From: Pyrus communis
Taxonomy: Eukaryota > Streptophyta > Magnoliopsida > Rosales > Rosaceae
Assembly: GCF_963583255.1 (NCBI RefSeq)
Contig: NC_084811.1
Location: forward strand, 14,836,088 to 14,900,087
Length of the DNA stretch: 64,000 bases
Direction of reading: 5' to 3'
In this document: positions 33,360 to 45,238 of the stretch, piece after piece
Position numbering within the stretch: the stretch's first letter is position 1
Layout of the letters: every line of letters begins with the position of its first letter
The notes under the pieces: model-generated
The model's input: only the letters and a program-made list of their open reading frames with translations
Told to the model about the DNA's origin: nothing
Databases searched by the model: none
Program-made: the position numbers and the translations under genes

Positions 33360-35743
33360 TGATGCGAGATTTATACGCACACAAATTAAACCCTCTTTTC
33401 GTCAAATCGTAGTATAAGTATAAGTAGGGATCGTTCTGGACCGGGGATTAGGAGGGATTGTTAACCACTTGGATTTGACTCAAAAACGTAAAAACAAAGT
33501 TAAAAACGTTCACAAAGACTCAAAGGACTCAAAACAAGTTCAAAAGACTCAAAACTGCCTAAAAACACTAACTAGGCAGTTTCTGACCTTAAACCCAATG
33601 TTGGACGAATTTAAGATTATGGTTTGATTCAAACGTAAAAACACAATATAAAACACTATACTAGACTCAAAGAATGCAAAACTAAACTTTGAAACACTAA
33701 AACAAACCAAAAGACTCAAACATCACCCAAAACACTCAAAACTGCCTTAAAATCACTTTCTGGGCAGTTTTGAGCACTTTGGTGAATTTGGACGAAATTG
33801 TGTAACAAAATGAATCAAAACACTCATAAACACAAACTAAATGTATTTCTAACTAAATTGGACATTAAAGTAAAGGGGGATTGGTTTTGGATGAAATTAA
33901 ACTAAAATGTACAGATTCGAATTAAAACAGATAGTATATATGAATGTGATGAAATGAATGGATGAATGCTAGCTAGAAGGTTCTTCTCCACACATGTTAC
34001 ACTTGCATAATAAAATGATTTCCAATTGCATTTCAATAAACCATTAATTCTCAACACCCCAAGTTAACCGTGATGCACTAATTAACCTTCAAATCTTCCT
34101 AACGTTATTGAATTGGATGATGCATGCGACAATTCAAAATATTCCCCACAAGTCCTCAACATGAATGCATAGAAGAGGTACAAGCAAGAATCATTACGCT
34201 CTATGAAAATTATAAGTGTTGACGAGGCATTCGTTACTATGATTGCATGAAACTTATGCCAAGAATTCGTTTAACGCGATTGTTTATAAGCAACCTCCAC
34301 TACTTGTGAATATAAGTTCGTAACTATTAGGTGAAACTCACTTATATTCTAGCGTCATATTCATGCATGAAAATTAAGCGTGCACTCTCAATAAACATAC
34401 ATAAATAAGTTATCAATCAAACGGTTAAACAAATTGAATCACAACTTATGAAACGCAATTAGAAGTAATCAAATCAAAATGTAAGCATAAACATATATTT
34501 CGAATTTCCTCATAACTTTGAAATCAAAGAAACACCTAAACATTCCAACAACTCAAACTTGAATTGTATGAACGTTTAGGCACTCTTCTCTTCCATTCCT
34601 CATACGTACAAAACAAAGAGAATTGAATTTAAACATTGAAATCAAAGAAACACCTAAACATTCCAACAACTCAAACTTGAATTGTATGAACGTTTAGGCA
34701 CTCTTCTCTTCCTCGTTGTTGTAGCACAAGGTCTAAGGATAGTTTGATGGTGTGAATGGTTTGGGGAGTGGTGTTTGGATTAATAGGGAAGGCACGGCAC
34801 AAGGGTGGTTTGATGTCTACATTTCTGCAATGGATGAGTTTATGGAAGAGTGTTTGGAATGGATGAATTTCTGGCACAAAGGCCTTATTTCTGTGGTGAA
34901 TGGATTGTGTATGAATGAGTGTGAATGAATGAGTATTTATAGGTGAAATGGGGGGAACATGACAGCTAGGTTGCATGTGCACATGTTGGTTGAATGATTA
35001 TGAGTGCATGTGGCTGAAATAGCATGTGGAATGGCTGGAAATGCAAGGAGAAGGCATGTGCACGGTTTTGGGAGAGAATGGGAGTGCAAGTGGCTGAAAT
35101 GTTAGATGAACAAGTGCATGTGGCTGCATTGTGGAGCAATGATGGAGGAACAATCTGAAAATGCAAGGTATGGCTGGAATGATTGTGTTTGTTTGAATGT
35201 GCATGTGATTAAATTAAAGGATGCAAAGTAAATAAATAATGAATGCATGTGTTGAATTATGAAGATGCATGTGCAATGAAGTGGAATGACAATCTGAAAT
35301 GGGATAGGTACCCACGGCAATGATGATTTCTGGTGGTGTTTTGGGTGCATGTGGAATGAATGATTTCTTGGTGAGTGGATGCATGTGTTGATTAAAGGGG
35401 GAATGCAAAGGAAAAGCTAGAAATGCATGTGGAGTGGCTGCAAGGTGAATGAATAATGAAATGGGAAAGCATGTGCAAGGTTTTGGTGTGAATGATTGAA
35501 TGTGCATGTGGCTGCAATGGAGGAGGAATCCTTCAATTTCGTCCATCCTCTTGGCTCCAAGCATATGATATCCATTCCAATCTCTAATTTGCTCCAAAAG
35601 GCTCCAAAAGGCATCCTTTTGCATACTTTGCCCTTAGAACCTGAAAACACACAAAAGAAGCATAAAGGACTAAAATAACTAAAGAAACATAACGTAAATG
35701 CACGAGAACAAGCCATTTAAGTCGCATGAATATGCTCCTATCA
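33360..35743 (-). repeat. 3' LTR of R7 (2384 bp)
   Basis: TGATGCGAGATTTATACGC to TATGCTCCTATCA. It has two hairpin copies: an imperfect one at 33548-33585 and a perfect one at 33735-33774. TATA at 34934-34943. U3 is rich in GCATGTG motifs. A segment around 34520 is duplicated near 34640. Confidence 0.95.
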
Positions 35744-37580
35744 AATACCCCCACACTTATCTTTTGCTAGTCCTCGAGCAAAACAAAACAACAAAAGAAC
35801 ACGAAACTAGACAAAACGAACAAAACACAACCTACACCTTCCAACAATTGTCTCACGGATTTCCAATGCACATGACAAGTTAAAAATCATTAGTCCCATA
35901 GATTTTTGTCATCTTCACACTTAAGTACATTCTTACTCATATTCACCACATATTATTTCACAATTAAGCATTTAAAACTATGTTTTGAATGTAGTAACAT
36001 GCCTTAGAGAATTTGCTCAAATCCTTACAAGATATGCACTCGTTTTTCACACAGATTTTCTGACTACACACCCTACACTAGGTATATGTGAGAAGATTGA
36101 TGTAAACATGTAGACGAACACTCACATATGTTATAACAAGGAAAGCATTTTCTGGAATTATTAACATGTATATATATGATCTCATGAATGGAATGCTACT
36201 ACTTAGAACGAGAACCAGTGATTCCATAAGCTCATATCAATTCCAAACTCCACATTATTGAACACATAACGATCAAGATAGAAGCATAAGGGTTGAAACG
36301 GGGCTAAAGGTGTTTGGCTAACAAAGAAAGGAGAGGGAAAACAAATGTTCTTTAAGCAATAGTGAGCAAAGTATTGAATTAGGCACTTAGAATTCCCTTT
36401 AGAACGCAGAAGTCAACTTTGAACACCCAAGGGGAAGTCACACAAAACTTAGGGCCATATTCAAGCTTTTTGGGCCCTTTCTTCAACAATCACACTTGTG
36501 AGTCCATTCTCACTTATTTTCACTCTTTTTCTTTCTTTTCTTCTTCTTTTTCTCACATTTTTTTTCTTTTTCCCGTGCCTCCTTTAAGACTTAGGCACAT
36601 ACATACACACAAAAATCCCTTCCCCCACACTTATTTTCTGCAACATATTAATCAAAAGGAATTCTTTTAAGTCATGCTCACTATACTTCAAGAACAAGGG
36701 TATAGGAAAGTCCTACTCTAGGTTAGGTAAGGGGTGATTTGGTTAGCAAAGAAAATAGGCTAAACGAGGCTCAACGGGGTTAAAACTAATATATACGAAA
36801 TATGGGAAGTAAGGCTATTTGGCTATGGTGGCAACAACTTCATCTTGATATATATTATACAATTCAATGTCATGCTTTGAATGAAACGGATATAAGTTCT
36901 AGCATTTAGTTCTATCATGATACAATTGCATTCTAAGTAGCAACCAAGCAAGGAATAATGAGATCATGCAACAACTTTAGAAAACAAAGAATCACAGAAA
37001 ATAACTCTCCAAAGAAAGTAATGGCTCGAGTCTCACAGGGATGTAGCGTTTGTTTGAGTTCCTTCCTTCAAGCATGTTACAAAAACGAATTTTTCTTTTA
37101 TGATTGCATGTGAAGTCATACATTATAACCATAACCAAGCATATACCAAGAGTAAATCAAACTTTTCTCTATGTTTATAACTCTTTTTAACCGTCATGCA
37201 ATTACAAACCAAATCCTTATCATTGTGTTGGAAGGTACCCTAAGACACAAACACACAAAAACGACTCAAAACACTCTTTTTAGGCTTTTTAAAACATGTT
37301 TTTCAAATTTTTATGTGATTTTTGGAGTTATAAAAACAAAACATACTAAAACACTCTAAAACAACTTAAAAACACCTTAAAAAAGTAAGGAACAACATTT
37401 GAAGTTATGGGTGATAAAATCCAACGAGTTTGCATCAACATACTTAGTTACCCCCCCACACTTAAATCAAACATTGTCCTCAATGTTTTAAGCATAGATT
37501 CACACAAAACATAAGTAAACACACAAAAAGCACTTAAACATAGTAAACATGGCAGAATGTAATTAACAAAGAGAAGAGTT
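35744..37580 (-). other. R7 noncoding 3' region
   Basis: Polypurine tract from 35744; T/C tract near 36524-36570; CCCCCACACTT near 36622; C-run plus stem-loop at 37450-37488. No credible ORF. Confidence 0.8.
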
Positions 37581-38857
37581 TAGGGACGCAAATCTGGTTA
37601 TGGAGTGTAAATTCCCTCTTCTCCTTGGTGATTGCACTGAGGCTTGATTTTGTTGATTCCACAGGGGTTCCTCCCATCGTTGATTTTCCTTTGTGCTACT
37701 CTTGAAATGGGCAGCAGGATTCTTTTGGTCTCCCCCGAAGGTCTGAGCTTACTCCTTTGGTCTGTTTCTTTGTTCAATCTTTCCAATTCGTATTGAAAAG
37801 GGTTGGAGGATAACTCAGCCTATGTTTGTCTCCACATGCTTCAATGTATCATTTTCCTTTGCCTTGCTTGCTCCCCTTGCAGAAGTGGTCCCTTCTCTGG
37901 AAGTGTGTCAACCGTTGAAGATGACTACTCGAGAGCAACGCTAGGTAAGCAATCAGGAATGGATTCCAGGCAGTCGGTTCCAGAACAGAAGACTGACTCC
38001 AAGTGCCTCTGATTGATTTCGTTTACTTTGCCATGCGAGTAATAACAAGGACAAAGGAAAGGACAGGGAAAGAGCATGATATGAGATACCTTTGCTTTAG
38101 ACCTTGATGATATGAGATACCTTTGCTTTTGAAGAAACGGCGAATGAAGCAGCACATGTATTTGTTGTGGTTGTCTCCACATGCTTCGATCGACCGTTTC
38201 CTTCTGCCTTATTTGTACTCCAGGTTTCTGGTATCTTCTTTGGGGGAGAAAAAATTGAGTATTTCAAAAGGCGTTGCTGGGAGAGCGCCCTTAGAGGTGC
38301 GGAAGAGTTGGACATTTTCTTCAGGTTTGCCTTGCCATAAAAGACGAAGGTCGACATATATAGAGATAATATCAAGTGGTGGTACTGTTCTTTTACCCTT
38401 GTCGACAAACGTCTCTTCAATTTCTGAGCAAACGGCTCTTCGATTTCTGAACGGACGCCCCTTCGATTTCTGCACAGGCGCCCCTTCGCTTTCTAAACGA
38501 CACGTGGTAGTGCGGATGCGGCTCTGTCAGAGCTCTTTTGACAAAGTCGCATGCGTTTTCTGAAAAGCAGAGAAAGCGTCGCCGAAATTTACGCTTGTCG
38601 GCAAAAGTGTAGCTGCGATGATGACCTCCACGTGAACTTTTGACAAAGTTGAACGCGTTTTCTGAAAAGCAGAGAAAGCGTCGCCGAACTTCCGCCGGAA
38701 ATTCCGGCTTTTTGAATTGGTGGACGCGTCGCCTTGGCTTCTTATAGAGCTATCGATCACCACAAACAAACACACTCTGAAGATTTCCCATTCTTGAAAA
38801 TCGACTCCGGCCCTTTGAAATTTAACTCCATCCCTTCTCTTTGAACACTTTTGAAAA
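37581..38857 (+). promoter_or_regulatory. Upstream region of R7 antisense gene
   Basis: Homologous to the R3 upstream region, with a longer insert near 37775-37880 shared with R4. G-boxes at 38501-38506 and 38629-38634; TATA-like CTTCTTATAG near 38738. Confidence 0.55.
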
Positions 38858-39550
38858 ATGGCAAACTCATCGAACCTTAGCTTGGAATTGAGCCTTAGCA
38901 GTGATACGGGAGCGCCGCGTCAAGGTAACGTATGGCGCCCTTCTTTCTTATCTTCTAACGGTCCTCTCACAGGTGAAGACTCCGTGATGCAGGACGCCAC
39001 AACAGCTACAATAGTAGCTAGGAACCTCCTCACTCCAAAAGATAGTAGGCTGCTGTCAGGACGGTCCGATGAGTTGGCCGTTCAAGAGTCCCTCGCACTT
39101 AGTGTTCAGTGTGCGAGCTCTGTGTCCAATATGGGCCAACGCCTGCTTGCCCGCTCCCGTCAGGTGGAATCATTGATGGCAGAGGTGGAAAGTCTCAAGC
39201 AAGAGATCAAGCAGCTGAAGTATGAAAATAGAAGTTTGCATGTGCTTGCAAACAACTATTCGACGGGCATGAAGAGGAAGCTTGATGAGCTGCAAGAATC
39301 CAATGGTCGAATGCAAAGTGACCGTCAAAGTGACCGTCACAGGCTTGCGGCTTACTTCCAGAGGCACATTTTTCCTGGCTCGTCCAGCGTTTGGCCAAGT
39401 ATTGGGGCCTGGAATGCTCCTTCTCCGATGCCTTCCGCACCGATGCCTCCCGCTTCTATGCCTCCCGCATCTATGCCTCCCGCCGCTCCGATGCCTCCCG
39501 CTTCTAGAGTTTTGCCCAGTAGTGGGGCTTCAAGCAAACAACCTCTGTGA
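38858..39550 (+). CDS. Antisense cassette protein, R7 copy (230 aa)
   Basis: Intact copy with LSLELSL at residues 7-13, conserved middle and coiled coil. A short in-frame duplication (QSDRQSDRHR) near residues 154-163 is unique to this copy. The tail is PASMPPASMPP-type. This is the only long ORF in R7, an element otherwise emptied of coding sequence, which argues that the ORF, or the DNA carrying it, is retained for a reason. Confidence 0.72.
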   Translation: MANSSNLSLELSLSSDTGAPRQGNVWRPSFLSSNGPLTGEDSVMQDATTATIVARNLLTPKDSRLLSGRSDELAVQESLALSVQCASSVSNMGQRLLARSRQVESLMAEVESLKQEIKQLKYENRSLHVLANNYSTGMKRKLDELQESNGRMQSDRQSDRHRLAAYFQRHIFPGSSSVWPSIGAWNAPSPMPSAPMPPASMPPASMPPAAPMPPASRVLPSSGASSKQPL

Positions 39551-39597
39551 AGGCTCCATCTTTCTCCATGTTTAGAATTTTATTTAATATATGAAAC

Positions 39598-39681
39598 TTT
39601 TTTTTTTTTTTTTTCTAGTGCATTGGGTTGCCTCCCAAGTAGCGCTTTCTTTTACGTCTTGCAGCCGGACGAAGAACCCAA
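39598..39681 (-). other. T-run and conserved post-pol block of R7
   Basis: T-run 39598-39614, then the conserved block 39620-39673 (GGGTTGCCTCCCAAGTAGCG on the plus strand). In element sense the block follows the 14-codon gag remnant directly, and the cassette begins right after it, which marks the cassette junction. Confidence 0.75.
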
Positions 39682-39726
39682 TCACTCCAGGATATGTTCA
39701 CGAATCGGATGAGAACTCCGAGTCAT
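39682..39726 (-). pseudogene. gag: R7 gag remnant (14 codons)
   Basis: ATG at 39726 begins MTRSSHPIREHILE followed by TGA. It matches the first 14 residues of R2 gag (MTRSSNPVHEHILD). The rest of gag and all of pol are deleted, with the post-pol block following at once. Confidence 0.85.
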
Positions 39727-39822
39727 AAACTAGTACCTAAAACAAGAAACAAAACAAGATTAAGAATCTGGAATAAAAACAAACAAAAATAAAACAATCC
39801 AAGGGATTAGCAAATTTTCTAA

Positions 39823-39840
39823 TCCCCGGCAACGGCGCCA
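39823..39840 (-). promoter_or_regulatory. Primer-binding site of R7 (tRNA-Asp)
   Basis: Identical 18-nt tRNA-Asp match, 5 nt from the LTR, with the GGGATTAG/CTAATCCC hairpin alongside. Confidence 0.93.
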
Positions 39841-39845
39841 AAATT

Positions 39846-42229
39846 TGATGCGAGATTTATACGCACACAAATTAAACCCTCTTTTCGTCAAATCGTAGTA
39901 TAAGTATAAGTAGGGATCGTTCTGGACCGGGGATTAGGAGGGATTGTTAACCACTTGGATTTGACTCAAAAACGTAAAAACAAAGTTAAAAACGTTCACA
40001 AAGACTCAAAGGACTCAAAACAAGTTCAAAAGACTCAAAACTGCCTAAAAACACTAACTAGGCAGTTTCTGACCTTAAACCCAATGTTGGACGAATTTAA
40101 GATTATGGTTTGATTCAAACGTAAAAACACAATATAAAACACTATACTAGACTCAAAGAATGCAAAACTAAACTTTGAAACACTAAAACAAACCAAAAGA
40201 CTCAAACATCACCCAAAACACTCAAAACTGCCTTAAAATCACTTTCTGGGCAGTTTTGAGCACTTTGGTGAATTTGGACGAAATTGTGTAACAAAATGAA
40301 TCAAAACACTCATAAACACAAACTAAATGTATTTCTAACTAAATTGGACATTAAAGTAAAGGGGGATTGGTTTTGGATGAAATTAAACTAAAATGTACAG
40401 ATTCGAATTAAAACAGATAGTATATATGAATGTGATGAAATGAATGGATGAATGCTAGCTAGAAGGTTCTTCTCCACACATGTTACACTTGCATAATAAA
40501 ATGATTTCCAATTGCATTTCAATAAACCATTAATTCTCAACACCCCAAGTTAACCGTGATGCACTAATTAACCTTCAAATCTTCCTAACGTTATTGAATT
40601 GGATGATGCATGCGACAATTCAAAATATTCCCCACAAGTCCTCAACATGAATGCATAGAAGAGGTACAAGCAAGAATCATTACGCTCTATGAAAATTATA
40701 AGTGTTGACGAGGCATTCGTTACTATGATTGCATGAAACTTATGCCAAGAATTCGTTTAACGCGATTGTTTATAAGCAACCTCCACTACTTGTGAATATA
40801 AGTTCGTAACTATTAGGTGAAACTCACTTATATTCTAGCGTCATATTCATGCATGAAAATTAAGCGTGCACTCTCAATAAACATACATAAATAAGTTATC
40901 AATCAAACGGTTAAACAAATTGAATCACAACTTATGAAACGCAATTAGAAGTAATCAAATCAAAATGTAAGCATAAACATATATTTCGAATTTCCTCATA
41001 ACTTTGAAATCAAAGAAACACCTAAACATTCCAACAACTCAAACTTGAATTGTATGAACGTTTAGGCACTCTTCTCTTCCATTCCTCATACGTACAAAAC
41101 AAAGAGAATTGAATTTAAACATTGAAATCAAAGAAACACCTAAACATTCCAACAACTCAAACTTGAATTGTATGAACGTTTAGGCACTCTTCTCTTCCTC
41201 GTTGTTGTAGCACAAGGTCTAAGGATAGTTTGATGGTGTGAATGGTTTGGGGAGTGGTGTTTGGATTAATAGGGAAGGCACGGCACAAGGGTGGTTTGAT
41301 GTCTACATTTCTGCAATGGATGAGTTTATGGAAGAGTGTTTGGAATGGATGAATTTCTGGCACAAAGGCCTTATTTCTGTGGTGAATGGATTGTGTATGA
41401 ATGAGTGTGAATGAATGAGTATTTATAGGTGAAATGGGGGGAACATGACAGCTAGGTTGCATGTGCACATGTTGGTTGAATGATTATGAGTGCATGTGGC
41501 TGAAATAGCATGTGGAATGGCTGGAAATGCAAGGAGAAGGCATGTGCACGGTTTTGGGAGAGAATGGGAGTGCAAGTGGCTGAAATGTTAGATGAACAAG
41601 TGCATGTGGCTGCATTGTGGAGCAATGATGGAGGAACAATCTGAAAATGCAAGGTATGGCTGGAATGATTGTGTTTGTTTGAATGTGCATGTGATTAAAT
41701 TAAAGGATGCAAAGTAAATAAATAATGAATGCATGTGTTGAATTATGAAGATGCATGTGCAATGAAGTGGAATGACAATCTGAAATGGGATAGGTACCCA
41801 CGGCAATGATGATTTCTGGTGGTGTTTTGGGTGCATGTGGAATGAATGATTTCTTGGTGAGTGGATGCATGTGTTGATTAAAGGGGGAATGCAAAGGAAA
41901 AGCTAGAAATGCATGTGGAGTGGCTGCAAGGTGAATGAATAATGAAATGGGAAAGCATGTGCAAGGTTTTGGTGTGAATGATTGAATGTGCATGTGGCTG
42001 CAATGGAGGAGGAATCCTTCAATTTCGTCCATCCTCTTGGCTCCAAGCATATGATATCCATTCCAATCTCTAATTTGCTCCAAAAGGCTCCAAAAGGCAT
42101 CCTTTTGCATACTTTGCCCTTAGAACCTGAAAACACACAAAAGAAGCATAAAGGACTAAAATAACTAAAGAAACATAACGTAAATGCACGAGAACAAGCC
42201 ATTTAAGTCGCATGAATATGCTCCTATCA
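39846..42229 (-). repeat. 5' LTR of R7 (2384 bp)
   Basis: Same length and apparently same sequence as 33360-35743. U5 motif at 39927-39937; perfect hairpin at 40221-40260; TATA at 41420-41429. Confidence 0.95.
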
Positions 42230-44985
42230 GTCTTCTCCAAAATTTGTTTGATTTCTCGGTTAGACACCTCGGCTTGGCCATTTGTTTGAGGATGGTAAGG
42301 TGTGGAGACCTTATGGTTGACATGGTACTTTCTTAGCAACGCCTCAATGGTCCGATTGCAAAAGTGAGACCCTCCATCACTTATGATTACTCTCGGCATT
42401 CCAAACCTAGCAAAAATGTTAGTTTTCACGAAATCTGCAACCACCTTAGAATCGTTAGTACGGGTGGCTTTTGCTTCCACCCATTTAGAAACATAATCAA
42501 CGGCTAGCAAGATATAAGTGAAACCATAAGATGGAGGGAAAGGGCCCATGAAATCAATGCCCCAAACATCAAAAATTTCAACATTAAAGACAGGGGTTTG
42601 CGGCATTTGGTCCTTGGTACCTATGTTACCCATTCGTTGGCAACGATCACAAGACATACAAAAGGTTCTAGCATCCCTAAATATAGTCGGCCAATAAAAA
42701 CCACACTCTAAAACCTTGAGGGCAGTGCGTTGTGTGCCAAAATGACCACCACATGCATATGTGTGACAAAAGCTTAGAATTGAGTGAAATTCAGAATCAT
42801 GCACACATCTACGTACAATTTGATCTGAGCAATACTTCCACAAATAAGGGTCATCCCAAACATAGAAACGTGCATCATTTTTAAGCTTATCACGTTGGTG
42901 CTTGTTTAGTTCATTTGGAATTTGTTTAGCCACCAAGTAATTCACTAAATCTGCATACCATGGTTCACTTACCTCAATGGAAAGCAACTGCTCATCGGGA
43001 AAAGTTTCAGGGATAGGTACGGCATGTTCATGCTCCTCGTGGATCATTCGGCTTAAATGGTCAGCCACTACATTCTCGCTTCCTTTCTTATCCCGGATTT
43101 CAATATCAAATTCTTGAAGAAGAAGAATCCAACGGATAAGCCTCGGCTTTGCTTCCTTTTTCGTGAGCAAGTACCTCAAAGCTGCATGATCAGAATAAAC
43201 GATTACTTTAGTACCAATTAAATATGAACGGAATTTATCTAAAGCAAAAACCACAGCTAGAAGTTCTTTTTCCGTCGTGGAGTAGTTCAATTGGGCATCA
43301 TTGAGAGTCCGAGAGGCATAGTATATGACATGCGGCCGCTTGTCTCTTCTTTGTCCTAGAACAGCTCCTAATGCATAGTCGGATGCATCGCACATGAGCT
43401 CGAACGGAAGGCTCCAATCTGGAGGTACAATAATGGGGGCCGAGACTAGCTTCTCCTTGAGTTGGTTAAATGCCGAATTACACTCTCCATCAAACTTGAA
43501 TGGCACATCTTTTTGAAGCAATCGGCAAAGAGGGTTGGACATCTTGGAGAAGTCCTTGATAAAACGCCTATAGAACCCTGCATGGCCAAGAAATGAACGT
43601 ACCTCTCTAACCGAAGTAGGAGAGGGTAAGTGACGTACAAGGTCTATTTTTGATTTATCTACTTCAATTCCTTTTTCTGAAACAATATGTCCTAAAACTA
43701 TACCTTGTTTCACCATAAAGTGACATTTCTCCCAATTCAAGACAAGGTTAGTTTCAACACATCGTTTCAAAATTAAGGTCAGATTATCCAAGCAATTATC
43801 AAATGAACTCCCAAATACACTGAAATCATCCATGAAAACCTCAATGATCTTTTCAACAAAATCGGAAAATATACTTACCATACACCTTTGGAAAGTGGCC
43901 GGTGCGTTGCATAAGCCAAATGGCATGCGACGATAAGCAAATGTTCCAAAGGGACATGTGAATGTGGTCTTCTCTTGATCATCCGGGGCTATCACAATTT
44001 GGTTATATCCAGAGTATCCATCAAGAAAACAGTAAAAGGCATGACCGGCTAACCTTTCGAGCATCTGGTCGATGAATGGCAAAGGAAAGTGATCTTTCCT
44101 AGTCATGGCATTTAGCTTCCGGTAATCGATACATACTCGCCATCCAGTCTGAATGCGTGTAGGCACGAGCTCATTCTCATCATTCTTGATAACAGTTACT
44201 CCGGACTTCTTGGGAACGACTTGAACTGGAGAGACCCAACGGCTATCGGAGATAGGGTAGATCACTCCGCAATCCAAAAGCTTGATTATTTCCTTCTTCA
44301 CCACTTCCATCATCGGAGGGTTGAGACGGCGTTGAGCCTCTCGGGATGGCTTAGTCCCCTCCTCAAGAAGTATACGGTGCATGCATGTGGTAGGGCTTAT
44401 TCCTTTAATGTCGGCCAAAGTCCACCCTATGGCCGTTTTGTGCTCTCGCAGCACCCTCTCAAGCTTCTCCTCCTCCATTGCCGTGAGACTTGATGAAATG
44501 ATGACGGGCAATGTTTCGCCTTTTCCCAAAAACACATACTTCAAATGGTCCGGCAACGGCTTAAGTTCAAGCGATGGTGCCTGAACAACAGAAGGTAGCA
44601 TCTTAGTGGAAACTGAATTTGAAAGTGAGAGTGGAACCTTACCATATTGTTGTGGTAATGACTCAAGGGCTGCCACAACCTCAATTATTTCTTCACTAGA
44701 ACCCATTGCAAAGAATTCCTCCTCCTTGCCGTGGCCTTGCATTGGCCCAAATCCTTCATTTTTGCGCTCTATGGCCTTAGTGATGGTTGTTTCCAGGGCG
44801 TCCTCATTCAATTCTTCAAGGTATACCTGCGCCAAAGAATCGATAACATCAATGGAAAAACAAGAATGGTCATCAACGGGATATCTCATAGTTTCAGAAA
44901 TATTAAAATCAATCACTTCCCCATCGAATTCCATTGTCAAGGTGCCTTTGTATACATCAATCTTCGTTCGGGCCGTCTTCTTCAA
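42230..44985 (-). pseudogene. pol: R6 pol: RT, RNase H and most of integrase
   Basis: Open frame from 44985 to the R7 insertion. Numbered from 44985: the first residues ([12 protein letters not shown]) are the end of the protease domain, then RT with FMDD near 384-387, RNase H ([18 protein letters not shown]), the integrase zinc region ending CDRCQ, and catalytic D811, D870 and E906 (spacing 58 and 35). Protease active site and gag are absent; upstream the sequence joins the gag start out of frame. R7 separates it from its C-terminus at 33359. It is close to R1 pol in sequence. Before the R7 insertion the RT and integrase may have been functional, but with no obvious in-frame start. Confidence 0.93.
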
Positions 44986-45106
44986 GCCCAGGTTGTGGTG
45001 GAGGTTGTGGTGGCTCTTGTTGACTCCTCGTTCTCCTCAAAGTGCGTTCAAAATCACCGTCAAAGTCGGAGATGTTCTCTATAATAGGCCGAGAGCTACG
45101 AGTCAT
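44957..45106 (-). pseudogene. gag: R6 gag remnant (49 codons)
   Basis: ATG at 45106 begins MTRSSRPIIENISDFDGDFE and keeps the basic LRRTRS stretch and a Gln/Pro run. It then passes out of frame into the pol sequence and stops at 44957, overlapping the start of the open pol frame. It marks an internal deletion of most of gag and the protease core. Confidence 0.88.
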
Positions 45107-45215
45107 ACACAGTACCTAAAAAAAAACAAGGAAACAAACAAACTAAGAATTTGAAATAAGAATGCACGAAAAACAAAATATAAAAATAAAGACAAAGGAT
45201 TAGCAAAGTTGCTAC

Positions 45216-45233
45216 TCCCCGGCAACGGCGCCA
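45216..45233 (-). promoter_or_regulatory. Primer-binding site of R6 (tRNA-Asp)
   Basis: Same 18-nt match. The adjacent leader reads CTACTCCCC instead of CTAATCCCC on the plus strand, weakening by one base both the local hairpin and the U5 complementarity seen in other elements. Confidence 0.92.
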
Positions 45234-45238
45234 AAATT

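Larger units (their letters stand above)
33360..42229 (-). mobile_element. R7: complete non-autonomous element inside R6 integrase
   Basis: LTRs of 2384 bp that look identical wherever compared, PBS, polypurine tract and duplication GTCTT (33355-33359 and 42230-42234). Internal 4.1 kb with no pol and only 14 codons of gag. It carries the antisense cassette. It is among the youngest insertions here, since it interrupts R6, which itself interrupts R4. Confidence 0.95.

Noticed and set aside
35214..35624. 136-aa minus-strand ORF in R7 LTR, repeated at 41700-42110
   Set aside because: It lies in LTR U3 and is duplicated only because the LTRs are identical; His/Ser-rich low-complexity translation of GCATGTG repeats.
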